A stretch of DNA of 64,000 bases from Talpa occidentalis (GCF_014898055.3 NW_023601104.1:83621106-83685105), one strand, 5' to 3'; positions 1 through 10,632 are shown, numbered from the stretch's first letter. Notes: generated by a model from the letters alone, not told the origin. Made by a program: numbers and translations.

Positions 1-1418
1 ATCAGGTCCTGGGCTTTTGTTTTTGGGGAGGTTTTAATTACCATTTCAATTTCGCTGCTTGTAATTGGTCTGTTTAGGTGTTCTATTTCTTCTTTATCTA
101 GCTTTGGGTGATTGTAGAGTTGTAGGAATTTGTCCATCTCCTCTAGATTGTTGAACTTGTTTCCATATAACTGTTCATAGTAGTTACTGATTATTCTTTT
201 GATTTCTGCTGTGTCCGTTGTGATTTCTCCTCTTTCATTATGATTCTGTGTATTTGTGCTTTCTCCCTTTTTTCCTTTGTGAGCCTGGCTAGGGGTTTGT
301 CTATTTTATTTATTTTTTCAAAGAACCAGCTCTTGGTTTCATTGATCTTTTGGATTGTTTTTTTAGTTTCAATTTCATTTATTTCTGCTTTGGTTTTTAT
401 TATTTCTTTTCTTCTACTGGTTCTGGGGTTATTTTGTTGTTCTTTTTCTAGATCTTTGAGCTTCGAGATTAGGTTGTTCTTTGAGTTCTTTCTTGTTTTT
501 TGATGTGAGCTTCTATTGCTATATATTTTCCTCTTATTACTGCTTTTGCTGCATCCCATACATTTAGGATATTGGTGTCCTCCTTGTCATTCAATTCAAA
601 GAATTTTTTAATTTCTTCTTTGATCTCCTCGTTAGTCCAGTGGTCTTCCAGTAATGTGGCTTTTAATCTCCATGAGGTAGGATAGTTCCTTGCCTTCTTT
701 TTATGATTTATTTCTAGTTTGATGCCTTCGTGGTCAGAAAAGATGGTTGGTATGATTTCAATCTTGGTGTATCTGTTGATGTTTGTCTTGTGCCCAGTAT
801 GTGATCGATCCTGGAGAATGATCCGTGTGCGCTTGAGAAAAATGTGTACTCCGTTTTTTTTGGGTTTAGTGTTCTATAGATGTCTGTTAAGCCCAAATGC
901 TCTAGGTCCTTATTTAGAGCTTTAGTTTCTTTACTTATTTTTTGTCTTGTTGATCTATCCATTGTTGATAGTGGTGTGTTGAAGTCTCCCACTACATATG
1001 TGTTTTCTCTGATGTCTGTTTTCAGAGAGGACAACAGTTGTCTGATATATTTTGGTGCTCTTTCGTTTGGTGAGTATATGTTAATGAGTGTTATTTCTTC
1101 TTGAAGTATTGTCCCCTTAATCATAATGTAGTGACCATTGGGGTCTCTTTTTATTTTTTTGAGTTTGAAGTCTGTTTTATCTGATATAAGTATAGCTGTT
1201 CCTGCTTTCTTTTTTGGCCCATTTGCTTGTAGGATTGTTTTCCATCCTTTGATTTTGAGCCTATTTTTATCTTTTGTAGCTAAATGTGTTTCCTGGAGAC
1301 AGCAAAAGGTTGGGTTTTGTTTCTTAATCCAGGCTGCAACTCTGTGTCTTTTTATTGAAGAGTTTAGTCCATTTACATTTAGAGTTAATATTGATATGTT
1401 AGCATCTGTATTTGCCAT
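1..1418 (-). pseudogene. L1 ORF2 (endonuclease and start of reverse transcriptase), frameshifted, partial
   Basis: The frame opens with an ATG at 1418. The first 200 or so residues match the L1 apurinic-type endonuclease: an NVNGL motif near residue 15, QETHL near residue 42, a GDFNTPLS motif in the middle, and an SRIDHILG segment near residue 207. Near 795 one base is missing relative to the family. Reading enters the wrong frame and stops at 714. The family sequence then continues in other frames, with further single-base shifts near 475 and near 240. The stretch 191-559 carries the recognisable [24 protein letters not shown] linker before the polymerase. The left edge of the window lies at the beginning of the reverse transcriptase. 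The frameshift positions are inferred by recalling the family pattern, not by computed alignment. Confidence 0.9.
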
Positions 1419-1495
1419 TATGTTTGTCTTTCCTTTGATTTTATTTATTTATTCTTTTAATAACTTTTTTTTTTTTTTCTGGTCTTCTTTCGTTG

Positions 1496-2524
1496 TTATT
1501 CGTCCCTCTGAGGTTCTGGCTTTAGGATTCCTTGTAGTATTTTTTGGAGTGGGGGATTAGTCGCAATGAAATTCCGGAGTTTCTCTTTGTCTGGGAAGGT
1601 CCATATTCTTTCTTCATGGAGGAAAGAGAGCTTTGCGGGATAGAGTATTCTTGGTTGGCATCTGTTTCTTGGAGTCTGTTGACTATGTCCCTCCACTCTC
1701 TCCTTGCCCGTAATGTTTCTTCAGAGAAGTCTGATGTCAGCCTGATTGGTTTTCCTTTGAATGTTATCTGTTTCTTCCCTCTTGTCAGCTTCATTATTTT
1801 TTCCTTGTCCTGGATTCTTGGGAGCTTTACTATTATGTGTCTTGCTGTGTTTTTTCCTTTCGTCGTGGAAGTTTGGTGTTCTTCTTGCTTCTTGTATATC
1901 AATTTTCAGCTCCTTCTTCTCATTTGGGAAGTTCTCTTCAATTATATCCATGAATATTTTCTCTGTTCCTACATCTCTCTCCTCTCCTTCTGGAATTCCT
2001 ATAACTCTTATATTTCCTTTCCTCATGGAGTCAGATAGTTCCCGAAGTCTTTCTTCATTCTTTTTCCTTCGTACTTCTCTTTCCTTTTTTGTTTTGGTTC
2101 TTTTTATTTCTGTGTCTTCAAGATTACTTATTCGTTCTTCCATTTCATCTATTCTGCTTTCATTGCTTTTCCCAGAGTTCTTTAGTTCCTCCATTAATTC
2201 TTTGATCTCCTGCATTTCTCTTACTTCCCTCTTTAGGGACTCAATTTCCTTCTTCTGATCTATCACTTTTTTAATCATGGCAATTTTAAATTCTCTTTCT
2301 GGAAGGCTCAGAAGTTCTTCCAAGTTGCTGTCGTTGCAATCTGGGGAGTGGTTTTCTTTTTGTGGTGTGCTTCTTTCCTGAGGAGTTTTTAGGTTGCGTG
2401 TGGTTCTTCTACTCCCTACTGTCTGTTTTCTAATTTGTCGTATGCGTTGGGACACTGTGTTGCTCGGACTGACTGACATCTTGGGTGAACTTCTCCGCTC
2501 CCCTCTGGCTCTTCCAGGAGCCAT
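1496..2524 (-). pseudogene. L1 ORF1 (coiled-coil RNA-binding chaperone), two frameshifts
   Basis: The ORF starts with an ATG at 2524, at the end of the GC-rich 5'UTR. The product begins with a basic, Arg/Ser/Thr-rich head of about 80 residues. A long heptad-rich coiled coil follows (about residues 80-160, rich in Glu, Lys, Leu and Ile). The start of the RRM-like region comes next, with a GNIRVIGIPEGEE motif near residue 170. The frame is lost near 1850-1855 at a run of six T (A on the coding strand), which fits one extra base. It resumes in a second frame to about 1665 (KLPRIQDKEKIMK, then a REWRDI motif). It then shifts again to a third frame ending at 1496 with the typical C-terminal YPAKLSF segment. 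In its intact form the protein coats L1 RNA as trimers; this copy is dead. Confidence 0.92.
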
Positions 2525-3164
2525 CTCTGTCTTCTGGGGGAGCTTTCTGCTGGTTTTAGGCAGTTTTTACTGAAGAAATGTCCCTGTTCTCAAATGGCGA
2601 AGCGGGATGCAGTCCCTGCGCCTCCGGTTTCAGGCACACTCTTCTGCGCACCCGGTCTGCCCCGGACGTGGGTGCCTGCTCCCTCTGTGGGCTCAGACTG
2701 CTGGTCGGAAGGGGCCTGGCGTGGAATAACTTCCCGGCTGGCCACTGGGTCCTCCAGAAACCTTCTGCCCTTTTCAAGCAGTCTTAAGAAATGTCCTGTT
2801 TTATAGGGTGTTAGTGACTTTTTTTTTCCTGGTCGCTAGGTGGCGCCAGAGATCTCTCCTATTGTCCTTGGGGGGCTGTTTTTCGCCTCCCCCCACCCCG
2901 TGGGACAGAGAACAGAGCGGGAATGGTAGGGTACACCTCAACAGCTTTGGGGTGCTGTGTCTGCCTTGTGCCCCACCGTCGTGGAGAAACCACGCCCCGA
3001 ATTTTCGTGCCCCGGGTCTCAGTTCAAAGCCCTCAGTTCCAGGACGCGGGCTGTAGCCCAGTTCAGTGGCGAGGGAATGGCGCCTTTTGCACCGCTCCCG
3101 TGCCTGGGCGCCTGGTTCCTGCTCACTCAGGGAGGGACCTTCACCTCAGTGAGGACCTCCGCGC

Positions 3165-3206
3165 GTCTCCCCGCAAGCCTAGGTCGTCTCCCCGCAAGCC
3201 TAGGTC
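3165..3206. repeat. 21-bp tandem duplication in L1 5'UTR
   Basis: Two perfect adjacent copies of a 21-bp unit (3165-3185 and 3186-3206) beginning GTCTCCCCGC. L1 5'UTRs of several mammals contain tandem monomers. Here there are only two short units, so this is a local duplication rather than a monomer array. Confidence 0.85.
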
Positions 3207-3722
3207 GCAGGCGCGGGGACCTGGGCAGCCGCGATCCAGGTCTGCACTTGCTTTTCAAGCTCCCCGAGCGCGCTGCGTTTTCGCACAAGCTTACCGGCAG
3301 CCCGGGCTGTGTGCGCGTCTCCCGGGGTCTTTGTTCTTCTCTAATGGCACCCGGAGCCGTTCGCTCACCGCCGCAGCGGATCCTGCAGGGTTCGCCTCAG
3401 CTCCCGTTCACGGGTGTGTTGGCTGCAATAGTTCCTTTCCACTCACAGTCCCGCTTGCTGCGTCGTTTGTTCTTGTGGGCCGTTTTGGTTTGTTGTTTCC
3501 TCCTCTCTGCCGGTCGGAGAGTGCCGCCTCTGTGGGCGGGGGAGGGGAGCAGGGTTCTGCGCTTCCCTCCTTCTAGTCCTCTTTTATGGCCACTTTCTTC
3601 TTTGGGCAGTTCGCTGGCATCACCCGTTTATCTTCCGTGTCCCACTTCTCACTGGGACCTGCCGCTTTTCCTCCCTATTAACTTTTTTTAATGGGAGATC
3701 TTACTCGCAGCGTCTCCTCGCC

Positions 3723-3730
3723 GCCATGTT
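3723..3730 (+). promoter_or_regulatory. YY1-type motif at the L1 5' end
   Basis: The octamer GCCATGTT matches the YY1 core GCCATnTT. It sits about 13-20 bp inside the 5' boundary of the element, close to where the YY1 site lies in human L1, where it directs accurate transcription start. Its retention supports an intact 5' terminus. Binding is inferred from the motif. Confidence 0.6.
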
Positions 3731-3743
3731 GCTCCGCCCCTCT

Positions 3744-6565
3744 CTTGTTTTAGAAAACTTTTAATACTGTATTTTGGTCTACATTTAAAACATCCACCAA
3801 ATCAACAGATCAAAAATAGACTAAAGCTAAAATTAATGGAAGCTGAGAAAATACTTCTTGAGAATTTAATGCCTTCCTTGGTCTATTTGTTTGTAATTTT
3901 AAGTTTGTCAAAATTGAGACTCTACTGGGTATGAAATAAATGAATATATAAGTCTAGAGATAGTCATTGCCCCTGGGAGATTATCAATGTATTAAAGAAA
4001 ATAAAATGTGTACATAAATTGTATAAGTAGAAGATGATACTTATTATGAGAAGCCTTTCTGCATCAAAAGTAAAAGATCACTGCCAGTTGGGTTGATATG
4101 CAAAGGGTTCACATAGATCAATGTTTTTCCAGAGCAAATATCTTCATTTTTTTGCCTAGAAATTGGATGAAGGACTTGCAGTGGTTATTTCACATTGGGG
4201 AATTTATTGAGCAAAACATGTGAGCACAGGCCTTTCTGAATAGCTAAGTCAAGTTATTGCTTTAAAAGTCACCCTATTCTATCCCTGTATATTTGAGATA
4301 AACTTCTGGCTGGGAGACAGGAATAACAACAAAAGAAAATCTGTTAGCGGTTTAACAGATTCCGATAACTTCATGGAAATGATACTCAGAAAACAGGGCA
4401 GCAAGAAATATATTCTAAACTAAAAATATGTGAATAAGGAAGCATGCAAGGAAAGACAAAGTTTAGTTCTATATGATAACAGGGACTTGTGTGTACGTGT
4501 GTGTGTCCATAGTTCATATAAAGTCCAAATATATTTTTTGATTGAAATATTATTTTTCAGTGGTTCTAGACTATTATTTTGTAGTATATTTATTAATCTT
4601 TACTTAGGAGCCACATATTTAGTATTTGGCAAATCCCCATACATTACATAAACAGTAAATCATTTGCCCCCTATTCCTGGTTTTACTGAAGCCAATATGG
4701 TGATTTCCAAGCACAACTTTTTCTCAGCAGAAGAAAAAGAAAACAGAAAAGTCATCCAAAATTTGGGTCTTAGGACATCATAGACATTTCCACAAGGAGA
4801 AATCGAAACTTCTAAATATTGATCTTCAGTGTAAAACTTCTAACTATTGATCTCAGTTTCCTTGTCAGGAGCTTGCAATTATACCATCCTGGGCAGATCT
4901 TGCCTGGAATGATTTCATATTTAATCAGCTCTTTGATGTAGAAAAGTATAAAAACCATGTTTCCTCTACCATTCCAAATCTGCTTTTCTTTTCAACCATA
5001 GATATTCTTGCAGTTGGGATTGTGAAGGCTTATTTTTCCTTTGACTCTTTTGCTGTCAGTGTTCTAAGTCTCCATCTCTTGACTTCCCAGATTTGTGAAC
5101 AGCCGGAACAGATTTTAAAAACTTAATAGTGCTTGGCCAACATAAACTAATTTTCATGGAACATCAACATACTTGCTAGGATCTACAATTTCTCTGGATC
5201 TGATATCCCCACCCCCTTCTGGGCATCACTCAAAGCATAACTTGGGGGCTCCTGGGGTGCCATTTTCAGAAGCAGATGGGCTAATAAATGCACATGATAT
5301 CTTAGAATCTAAACAGAGAAACAGTTTAATCTCAGAACTCACCCTTCATGAAAAATACAGAATTTTAAAGCATCTCTCAGTTAAAGACACAGAATTTAAT
5401 GCTTGGCCACACCTCCCTCCCCCATGAGTATGTGTGTGTGTGTGTGGGGAGGGGAGTATCATTTTTTGTAAGGTATTCTGGAATAAAACATTCATGGTAG
5501 AAAAAGTATAGGGAGTTCAGGTACTTATCAGTATGATTATGGTGTTTAATACAATAGGGAAATATTTTAAAACACAGGAGGGATAACTTCCCCATTCTCT
5601 TTTATCTGGTGTGTAGATTAAGTATGAAATGTTATGACATTTGGGGACTTGCTTCTCAGAGGCTCACAGTTAACAAGGCGAGAATCTTGGTGCTTCTGTG
5701 GTTTGATGTGCAGCTGTTTAAATAGAGAAGGCTTAGACGGGTGACCTGGAGGAACATTTGCACTTGAGCTTGCTTCCTCAAAGGATAAAATAAAAGTTTT
5801 ACTTTCAAAATGTAGAAAAGGGCACAGGGGTATTTCTGCAGCAAAGGGAATTGAGGAAAAACAAGAATAATACTGAACAGATCTGAGAACAATCTTCCAA
5901 AAGGTAGCAGAACATCTTTGCTCTGCTCACCTGATCTGGCAGGTGCTCTGTCTGCAAAGGTGGGAGATATTTCATCAAATTCCTGTGAACATAACCTCTC
6001 TCTTATACTATGATGGTCTCCCTTAGATTTTTACCTGCAAGATAAACATTGGCATGTTACTGTGAGTCCCTGGAGTCAGTTTAAACTGTGCTTTTATACA
6101 GATAATTTGCTTGAGCTACAGAGTTGTTTCGTCAAAACCTCCAGAATGGATAGTCCAAACACTTGGAAGTAAATGTAAGTGAAAGGAAGCAGCACCCTAT
6201 GGAGGTTTCCTGTCTTTGTTTGTTTGTTTGTTTGTTTTGTTACTCATCCTTTCGACAGAGAAGAAGCCAGTTGTCTTTGTGGATTTCAGTGTCTACAGGT
6301 TGCCAAGATCCTGGGTGGGTTTATACATTTATTCTGTTCCGGTTTACAGGCCAGTAGACCCTAGGAGGCTATCTGACTGCACTTTTGTGTGTCCCTTGCT
6401 CTCTTGTAAGAAATTTCCAAGCTTTTCCTAGTTGTTAATCTTTAATTAATCCTGTCTTTTCAGGGCTCTTGTGTCTGTTGGAAATTTCTATAATTCTTTT
6501 ATGCTACCACAAAGAATGGAACTATGTGGTATTCATAGCACTTAGCTGTGAGCTGAGATGATCAC
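3744..6565. other. AT-rich unique DNA, no gene seen
   Basis: No coding region or convincing repeat family is seen. Minor items are a short TG run near 5429-5443 and a GTTT microsatellite near 6216-6239. The small open frames here are short and have no recognisable domains. Confidence 0.6.
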
Positions 6566-6827
6566 TTTTAAGATTATTTATGTATGCATGCAGGAACTGG
6601 GGTGTGGGCCAGAGGGGCAGGGGGGTGAGAGGATTCACCAGAGACAGAGTGGGGAGCAGAACAGGCAGATATACTGAAACACACTGCTGAGGGGAGCAGC
6701 GGGCAAGTCAGGAGAGGTCTGCTGCACCATGTGGGTATCACCCTGGCTGGGGATCGACCTCGTACTACAGTGGCTGCGGATAGCTTCATAGTGCTGAGCT
6801 TAACCCCTTGCAACACCATAGAGGCCC
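6566..6827 (-). mobile_element. tRNA-derived SINE, older subfamily
   Basis: The copy runs from a degraded T-rich stretch, through the block around GTGGGGAGCAGAACAGGCAG and the conserved CTGCTGAGGGGAGCAGCGGG core, to a head ending in GAGGCC. All copies on this strand share that order. It carries the CCCCTTGCAACACCA head and the GGAACTGGGGTGTGGGCCAGAGG tail typical of the older subfamily. I could not define a clear target-site duplication. Confidence 0.85.
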
Positions 6828-8114
6828 CTTTTTCAAATATATTTTGAATAGATATTAATTTACTTATATATTATGATTAAGTGACATACCTCAGATTGAC
6901 CTCCTGTCTTACAATATGCCTGTAAAAACATTTCTTTTAAATCCATGCTATGTAGGCAACAGCACTTCTGCCCACCTGTGACCTGCAGGTTTCTCTTTTA
7001 GCAAACCTGTCCCTTTTGGGGTCAGCTCTGTCTGCCCATTTATGTTGTTCAAGTGTCCTTTATTTTTCTCTCCCCTTTTATAAAAAATCAACCCTTTGGA
7101 TATATAAATAAGTAAATACATACATACATACATAAATGCTATGTTGACTTCTATGGGAAACAAAAATATATATCATTTATTATATTCCCATTTTTTTCCC
7201 AGCTGCCTGCCAGGAAACTTCAATTCCGAAGTTAAGTGGATGATAATATTATTTTTGTTGTCCCTAATAGTTGAGACCTTTATTTCATTCTTTTAATAGG
7301 ACTTTAATTTCCTGTTTTATTCTAATATTGGTTTATATTGCTAAACTATTTTTTAGTAAGAAGGCCTTCAAGGAAAAAAAAAAATAAAGGAAATAAAATC
7401 ACAAAGTCCTAAACACTTCATTTTGTCATTCATTGGTTTTATGTTGGTTGTTAACATCTGCATGAGTTTTTGAAATATTCTAACCCACCATGTGGTTTGA
7501 CATTGGGGACCCTCAGGGCATCCTAACATCCAGTAAACTTTTAATACCCCAATCACTTTGTGAAAGAAATAAGGAAAGTTACAGTTGAGCAGCTTAGAAA
7601 AAGGTATGCCAGAGACAAAGTTAATTCCTAAAATGGCAATTTCTCTTTCAATGAAAGAAAGAAAAAGTACCACAGATTTATTTGTAATTGATTTAAAATG
7701 ACCCAGGGTTGGTTCTGTTGAAGAGGCACATTTCACAAGTAGAAAAGATGAAAGAAATCCTCTCAGGTTGGGATTTATAGCTCAGCTTTTGTACCTCAAA
7801 GAAAAAGCATCACAAATGGAGTTGCCAGCTGTTTTGTAACCCACATGGCAATCGATAATTCAGGTAAACATTAACTGGGAGTAAACCTGGTATCTTGGTA
7901 CCTTCACGTCTACAGGTCTGAGAGGCCAATCTTTTTCTAGGGAAGACAAGATCTGTTCTTATCACTGCTCTTAATAAAGTAAAAACAGCCACCTGAACAC
8001 CTTGGCACATTCTCAGTGGGTCCTCATCTGAGTCTCCTCCTGTTTCGACCAAACCAAGTGTGAATCTGATTTTTCCCAGAGACCTCAGAGACCCACAGGC
8101 ACTTGGGATCAGCA
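6828..8114. other. AT-rich unique DNA, no gene seen
   Basis: The stretch holds a short CATA microsatellite near 7116-7135 and an A-rich run near 7372-7390. The minus-strand open frames at 7368-7736 and 7810-8115 show no family signature and are probably chance frames. Confidence 0.55.
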
Positions 8115-8120
8115 TTCAAC

Positions 8121-8388
8121 TTTTTTTTTTTAAGGATTTATTTATGCATACAAGAACTGGCGTGCAGGCAAGAGGTGCAGGGGGTGAGAGGATTCACCAG
8201 AGACAGAGTGGGGAGCAGAACAGGTGGATTGACTGAAATATACTTCTGAGGGGAGCAGCGGGTGAGACAGGAGAGGTCTGCCATGCCCTGTGAGTCAGCT
8301 CCCTGGCCCAGGATCGAACTCATGCTGCAGTGGCTGCAGATACTTCATAGAACTGTGACTTAATCCCTTGTGCCACCAAGGAAGCCCC
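8121..8388 (-). mobile_element. tRNA-derived SINE, older subfamily
   Basis: A complete copy from poly-T tail to head. The flanking direct repeat TTCAACTTTT is seen at 8115-8124 and again at 8394-8403, as expected for L1-driven insertion. The B box on the minus strand lies in the GGATCGAACTC segment near 8310. Confidence 0.88.
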
Positions 8389-8782
8389 CAACTTTCAACT
8401 TTTTAAAAACATACTTGTCAACCCTGGGTACTATTCAGCAGCATATGTCTTGATTAGATGCCACAAATGAGGTCACTTATGGAGTGTTAAGTAGCTCAAC
8501 AATTTATTGCTGAATAAAATTAGGCTTCAAAGAGGAGAGGAAACCATGAATCAATTCACTGGTCCTTTAAAATATACCCTAAATCTCCTATCTTTTGAAA
8601 TTTCTAAAAAGGAAATGACATTTGCAAGATTTCTCTGTGGTTACTGCGTCAGATGCACTGCTGACACGCGGTATTCTAGTCTCTAACCTTGGAGTTTCTG
8701 TCATTGCCATTCATAATGACCAGTTCCTATTCTGCCAGTGTCAGGGTCAGCAGAGGAAACAAGGCTTATTTTGAACCTATCA
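8389..8782. other. Unique DNA, nothing recognised
   Basis: About 0.4 kb between two SINEs of opposite orientation. No open frame or repeat signature that I can support. Confidence 0.5.
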
Positions 8783-8798
8783 AGAATTAGCCATGATG

Positions 8799-9077
8799 GG
8801 CCTCCCCGGTGGCGCAGCGGTTGAGCGCTGGGTTGCAGAAGCTACCCGCAGCCTCTGCAGCGCCGGTTCGATCCCCAGCCACCGGAGGAGGGTCCCGCAT
8901 GGCGCGCAGACCTCTCCTGCCACCGCTGCTCCCCTCAGCAGTGTACTTCCATCCTTCTGCCTGCTCTGCTCCCCGCTCTGGCTCTGGTGAATTCTCTCAC
9001 CCTCCCGCGCTTCTGACTGTACCCAGTGCATGGATAAATAAATAAATAAATAAATCTTTAAAAAAAAAAAAAAAAAA
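8799..9077 (+). mobile_element. tRNA-derived SINE, younger subfamily, 16-bp TSD
   Basis: This is one of the best-preserved copies and a good type example. It has a head GGCCTCCCCGGTGGCGCAG, a tRNA-like region, a core GCTGCTCCCCTCAGCAGTGTA, and a pyrimidine-rich 3' part ending CCCAGTGCATGGATAAATA. A TAAA-rich stretch and about 18 A follow. Perfect 16-bp direct repeats flank it (8783-8798 and 9078-9093), with one base of overlap with the A-run. The long pure A tail and perfect duplications point to a fairly recent insertion. The copy is mobilised in trans by L1 proteins; it encodes nothing. Confidence 0.95.
8810..8875 (+). promoter_or_regulatory. Pol III A box and B box of the SINE at 8799
   Basis: TGGCGCAGCGG at 8810-8820 fits the tRNA A-box pattern TRGCnnAGTGG. 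GGTTCGATCCC at 8865-8875 matches the B box GGTTCGAnTCC. The spacing of about 45 bp is that of a tRNA gene and shows the tRNA origin of the family. Confidence 0.8.
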
Positions 9078-9093
9078 AGAATTAGCCATGATG

Positions 9094-9844
9094 CAATTAG
9101 AAATAGCAACACAAAAGAAGATAGGCTGAAATATTTCCGTGAGATTGACATTTGAAGTGAAACTCTTGGCAAAAAATGAAACTGGAAGCTCATTATTAAG
9201 CTTATTATTACTCTGATTAGGCATTTGTTAGATGATGCAATTTGTATTTTCTCCTCCTTTTATCTTCTTTTTTTCTCTATTGTGTACAGACCATCTCCAC
9301 TTGGTTATAGTGAATTTTGTTATTCAAAGAAGTAAAGGTGTTGCTAAACTCAGCTTTGCTTCTAGTCATAACAGCTTTCCTAAGGCTCTTTTCATTGAAT
9401 GAAATCAAAGCAGTTAGAGAATTGTGTAAGACCCAGTTCTGTCTTGTTACTTTTTGACACACCTACAGTTTTCTTGTCTCTTTCAGCAAAATGGTGGCAA
9501 GTTCTAAATTTCTCAAATCTATACCCAAGTACCCTCTCCACTCACCCTGCTCTTCAATCTAGAAAATATCCTACTATAGATATCAGAAATACTGAAAGAT
9601 TTCTTTTGCCCTATGATTCTTAGTAACCAGGGAATGGTGTTATTATTTCTAAAATAAATAACTGAGCTAGCCAAAAGCTAAAGCAAAACAAAGAACTACT
9701 AGAGAAATAGAACAATGTAGCACTTATTCAATTCCTTTTCTTGACTAACTATAGCTCTATGCCTCCTTTTCCCTAAAGTATATAAAGAGATTTTTAAAAA
9801 ACATGTCTTTTTCTTTCAACTTAATGGAGATATAACTTTGTAAG
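9094..9844. other. AT-rich unique DNA, no gene seen
   Basis: No coding frame, repeat family or RNA gene is recognised. A SINE starts just after it. Confidence 0.5.
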
Positions 9845-9858
9845 AAGCCAAGTCGATT

Positions 9859-10597
9859 TTTTTTTTTTCCTAGAAGAACTGGGGTCTAGGCCAGAGGTGT
9901 AGGGGGTGAGAGGATTCAACGGAGACAGAGTGGAAATACACTGAAATACACTGCTGAGGGGAGCAGCAGGTGAGACAAGAGAGGTCTGCTGTGCCATGTG
10001 GGTTATCTCCCTGGCTGGGGATGGAACTCACACTGAAGTGGTGATAGTGCTAAGATTTAACCCCTAGGCTACTGTTGCAACAGGAACTTTTTTGCCCCTT
10101 TGCGGTGTGAACGAGATGAGGGACACAGCAATCTTGGAGCAGGTTACAAGGCAAGACTCTGCTGTTAGAGCAGAAATTCTTGTGCCATTTATTGAAAGCA
10201 CACAGGCTAGTAAAAGCTGATCATGCAACAATGGTATGAATAGTAAGGTCCGGAGGGTGGGATTGGAATGTGGGACAAAGTTTTACGAGGAACAGGGAAG
10301 GGGACATTGTGTCCATACGTCAAGAGACATTTGAGTCAAGAGATATTTGCGTCAGCAGACTATTTGATGTTATCACAGGCAGAGATTTCCCGGAGACCAC
10401 CAGGAGATAGGCACGTAATCAGGTCAACAATGGCCTACGCCTTCCCAGGACTGCCTGGTGATACGAGCTATACTCCATAGGTAGTCAAGGAATACTCTGT
10501 GGTGTTTTTCAGATAGCGAATATGTCACAGTTGCCTATGAGTGGCCAGCTAGTAGCCAGCTCATAGGAACCAACAGCTCACCAAAGAGGCGGTGATC
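9859..10597 (-). mobile_element. tRNA-derived SINE split by an LTR insertion
   Basis: The SINE body runs 9859-10072, with poly-T, the GGGGTGAGAGGATTC block, the GAGGGGAGCAGCAGG core and the AACCCCTAGGC head. It breaks off before the terminal CACCAGGGAGGCC. A degraded form of that end, CACCAAAGAGGC, is found at 10579-10590, after a 503-bp intervening LTR-like segment. Outer direct repeats of the type AAGCCAAGnnGAT flank the whole block (about 9846-9858 and 10598-10610). This supports one SINE that was later interrupted. Confidence 0.8.
10073..10575 (-). mobile_element. Solo LTR of an endogenous retrovirus, nested in a SINE
   Basis: The 503-bp segment begins TGTTGCAACA and ends AACCAACA. It thus has TG...CA ends and short terminal inverted repeats (TGTTG / CAACA). 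On the minus strand an AATAAA signal lies at 10188-10193, about 115 bp before the LTR 3' end, giving a U3-R-U5-like order. It interrupts the SINE at 9859-10597. Flanking short duplications are imperfect (GCTAC left, GCTCA right), so age or a wrong boundary by a few bases is possible. No retroviral gene is present. Solo LTRs arise by recombination between the two LTRs of a provirus. The family is not identified. Confidence 0.75.
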
Positions 10598-10632
10598 AAG
10601 CCAAGATGATGATCTTTAAAAATTGTATCGAG

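Larger units (their letters stand above)
1..3743 (-). mobile_element. LINE-1 (L1), 5' portion, full 5' end, runs off window
   Basis: This is an autonomous non-LTR retrotransposon read on the minus strand, in the order 5'UTR (about 3743 to 2525), ORF1 (2524 to 1496), a 77-bp spacer, and ORF2 (from 1418 past the left edge). The ORF1 product is a coiled-coil RNA chaperone. The ORF2 product is an endonuclease plus reverse transcriptase, recognised here by clear homology to mammalian L1. The 5'UTR is GC- and CpG-rich, in sharp contrast with the AT-rich flank that begins near 3744. The element seems complete at its 5' end, since it stops just past a YY1-like motif where L1s usually begin. Both ORFs carry frameshifts, so this copy cannot encode working proteins. 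The 3' half and the left target-site duplication lie outside the window. Confidence 0.95.
2525..3743 (-). promoter_or_regulatory. L1 5'UTR / internal promoter, CpG-rich
   Basis: About 1.2 kb of GC- and CpG-dense sequence lies between ORF1 and the 5' end of the element. In L1 biology this part carries the internal RNA polymerase II promoter, and sometimes an antisense promoter. It stands out as the only CpG-island-like block in the window. It contains two adjacent copies of a 21-bp unit (3165-3206). The plus strand has two overlapping open frames of more than 200 codons (2923-3576 and 2957-3691). I take these as an effect of base composition, because stop codons are rare in GC-rich DNA and no known domain is visible. 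Promoter activity of this copy is not shown by the sequence. Confidence 0.8.

Noticed and set aside
1138..2258. Plus-strand hydrophobic frames across the L1 ORFs, resembling membrane proteins
   Set aside because: They are antisense shadows of ORF1 and ORF2. T-rich antisense DNA gives Phe/Leu/Ser-rich translations.
6216..6239. Short regular repeats such as GTTT units, considered as a CRISPR-like or satellite array
   Set aside because: Simple microsatellite without spacers.
7368..7736. A 122-codon minus-strand frame considered as a small gene
   Set aside because: No recognisable domain, AT-rich flanks, no promoter or splice evidence. Left out as a gene.
8810..8875. A possible true tRNA gene because of good A and B boxes
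   Set aside because: The sequence does not fold into a full cloverleaf with an acceptor stem that I can see. It is followed by the SINE body and A tail, and is repeated many times in the window.
8780..9193. Open frames rich in Pro, Ala, Ser and Cys on both strands of SINE copies (here and at about 29179, 35110, 47572, 52857 and 53151)
   Set aside because: The same frames recur wherever the SINE occurs; they are the GC-rich SINE body read through and not genes.
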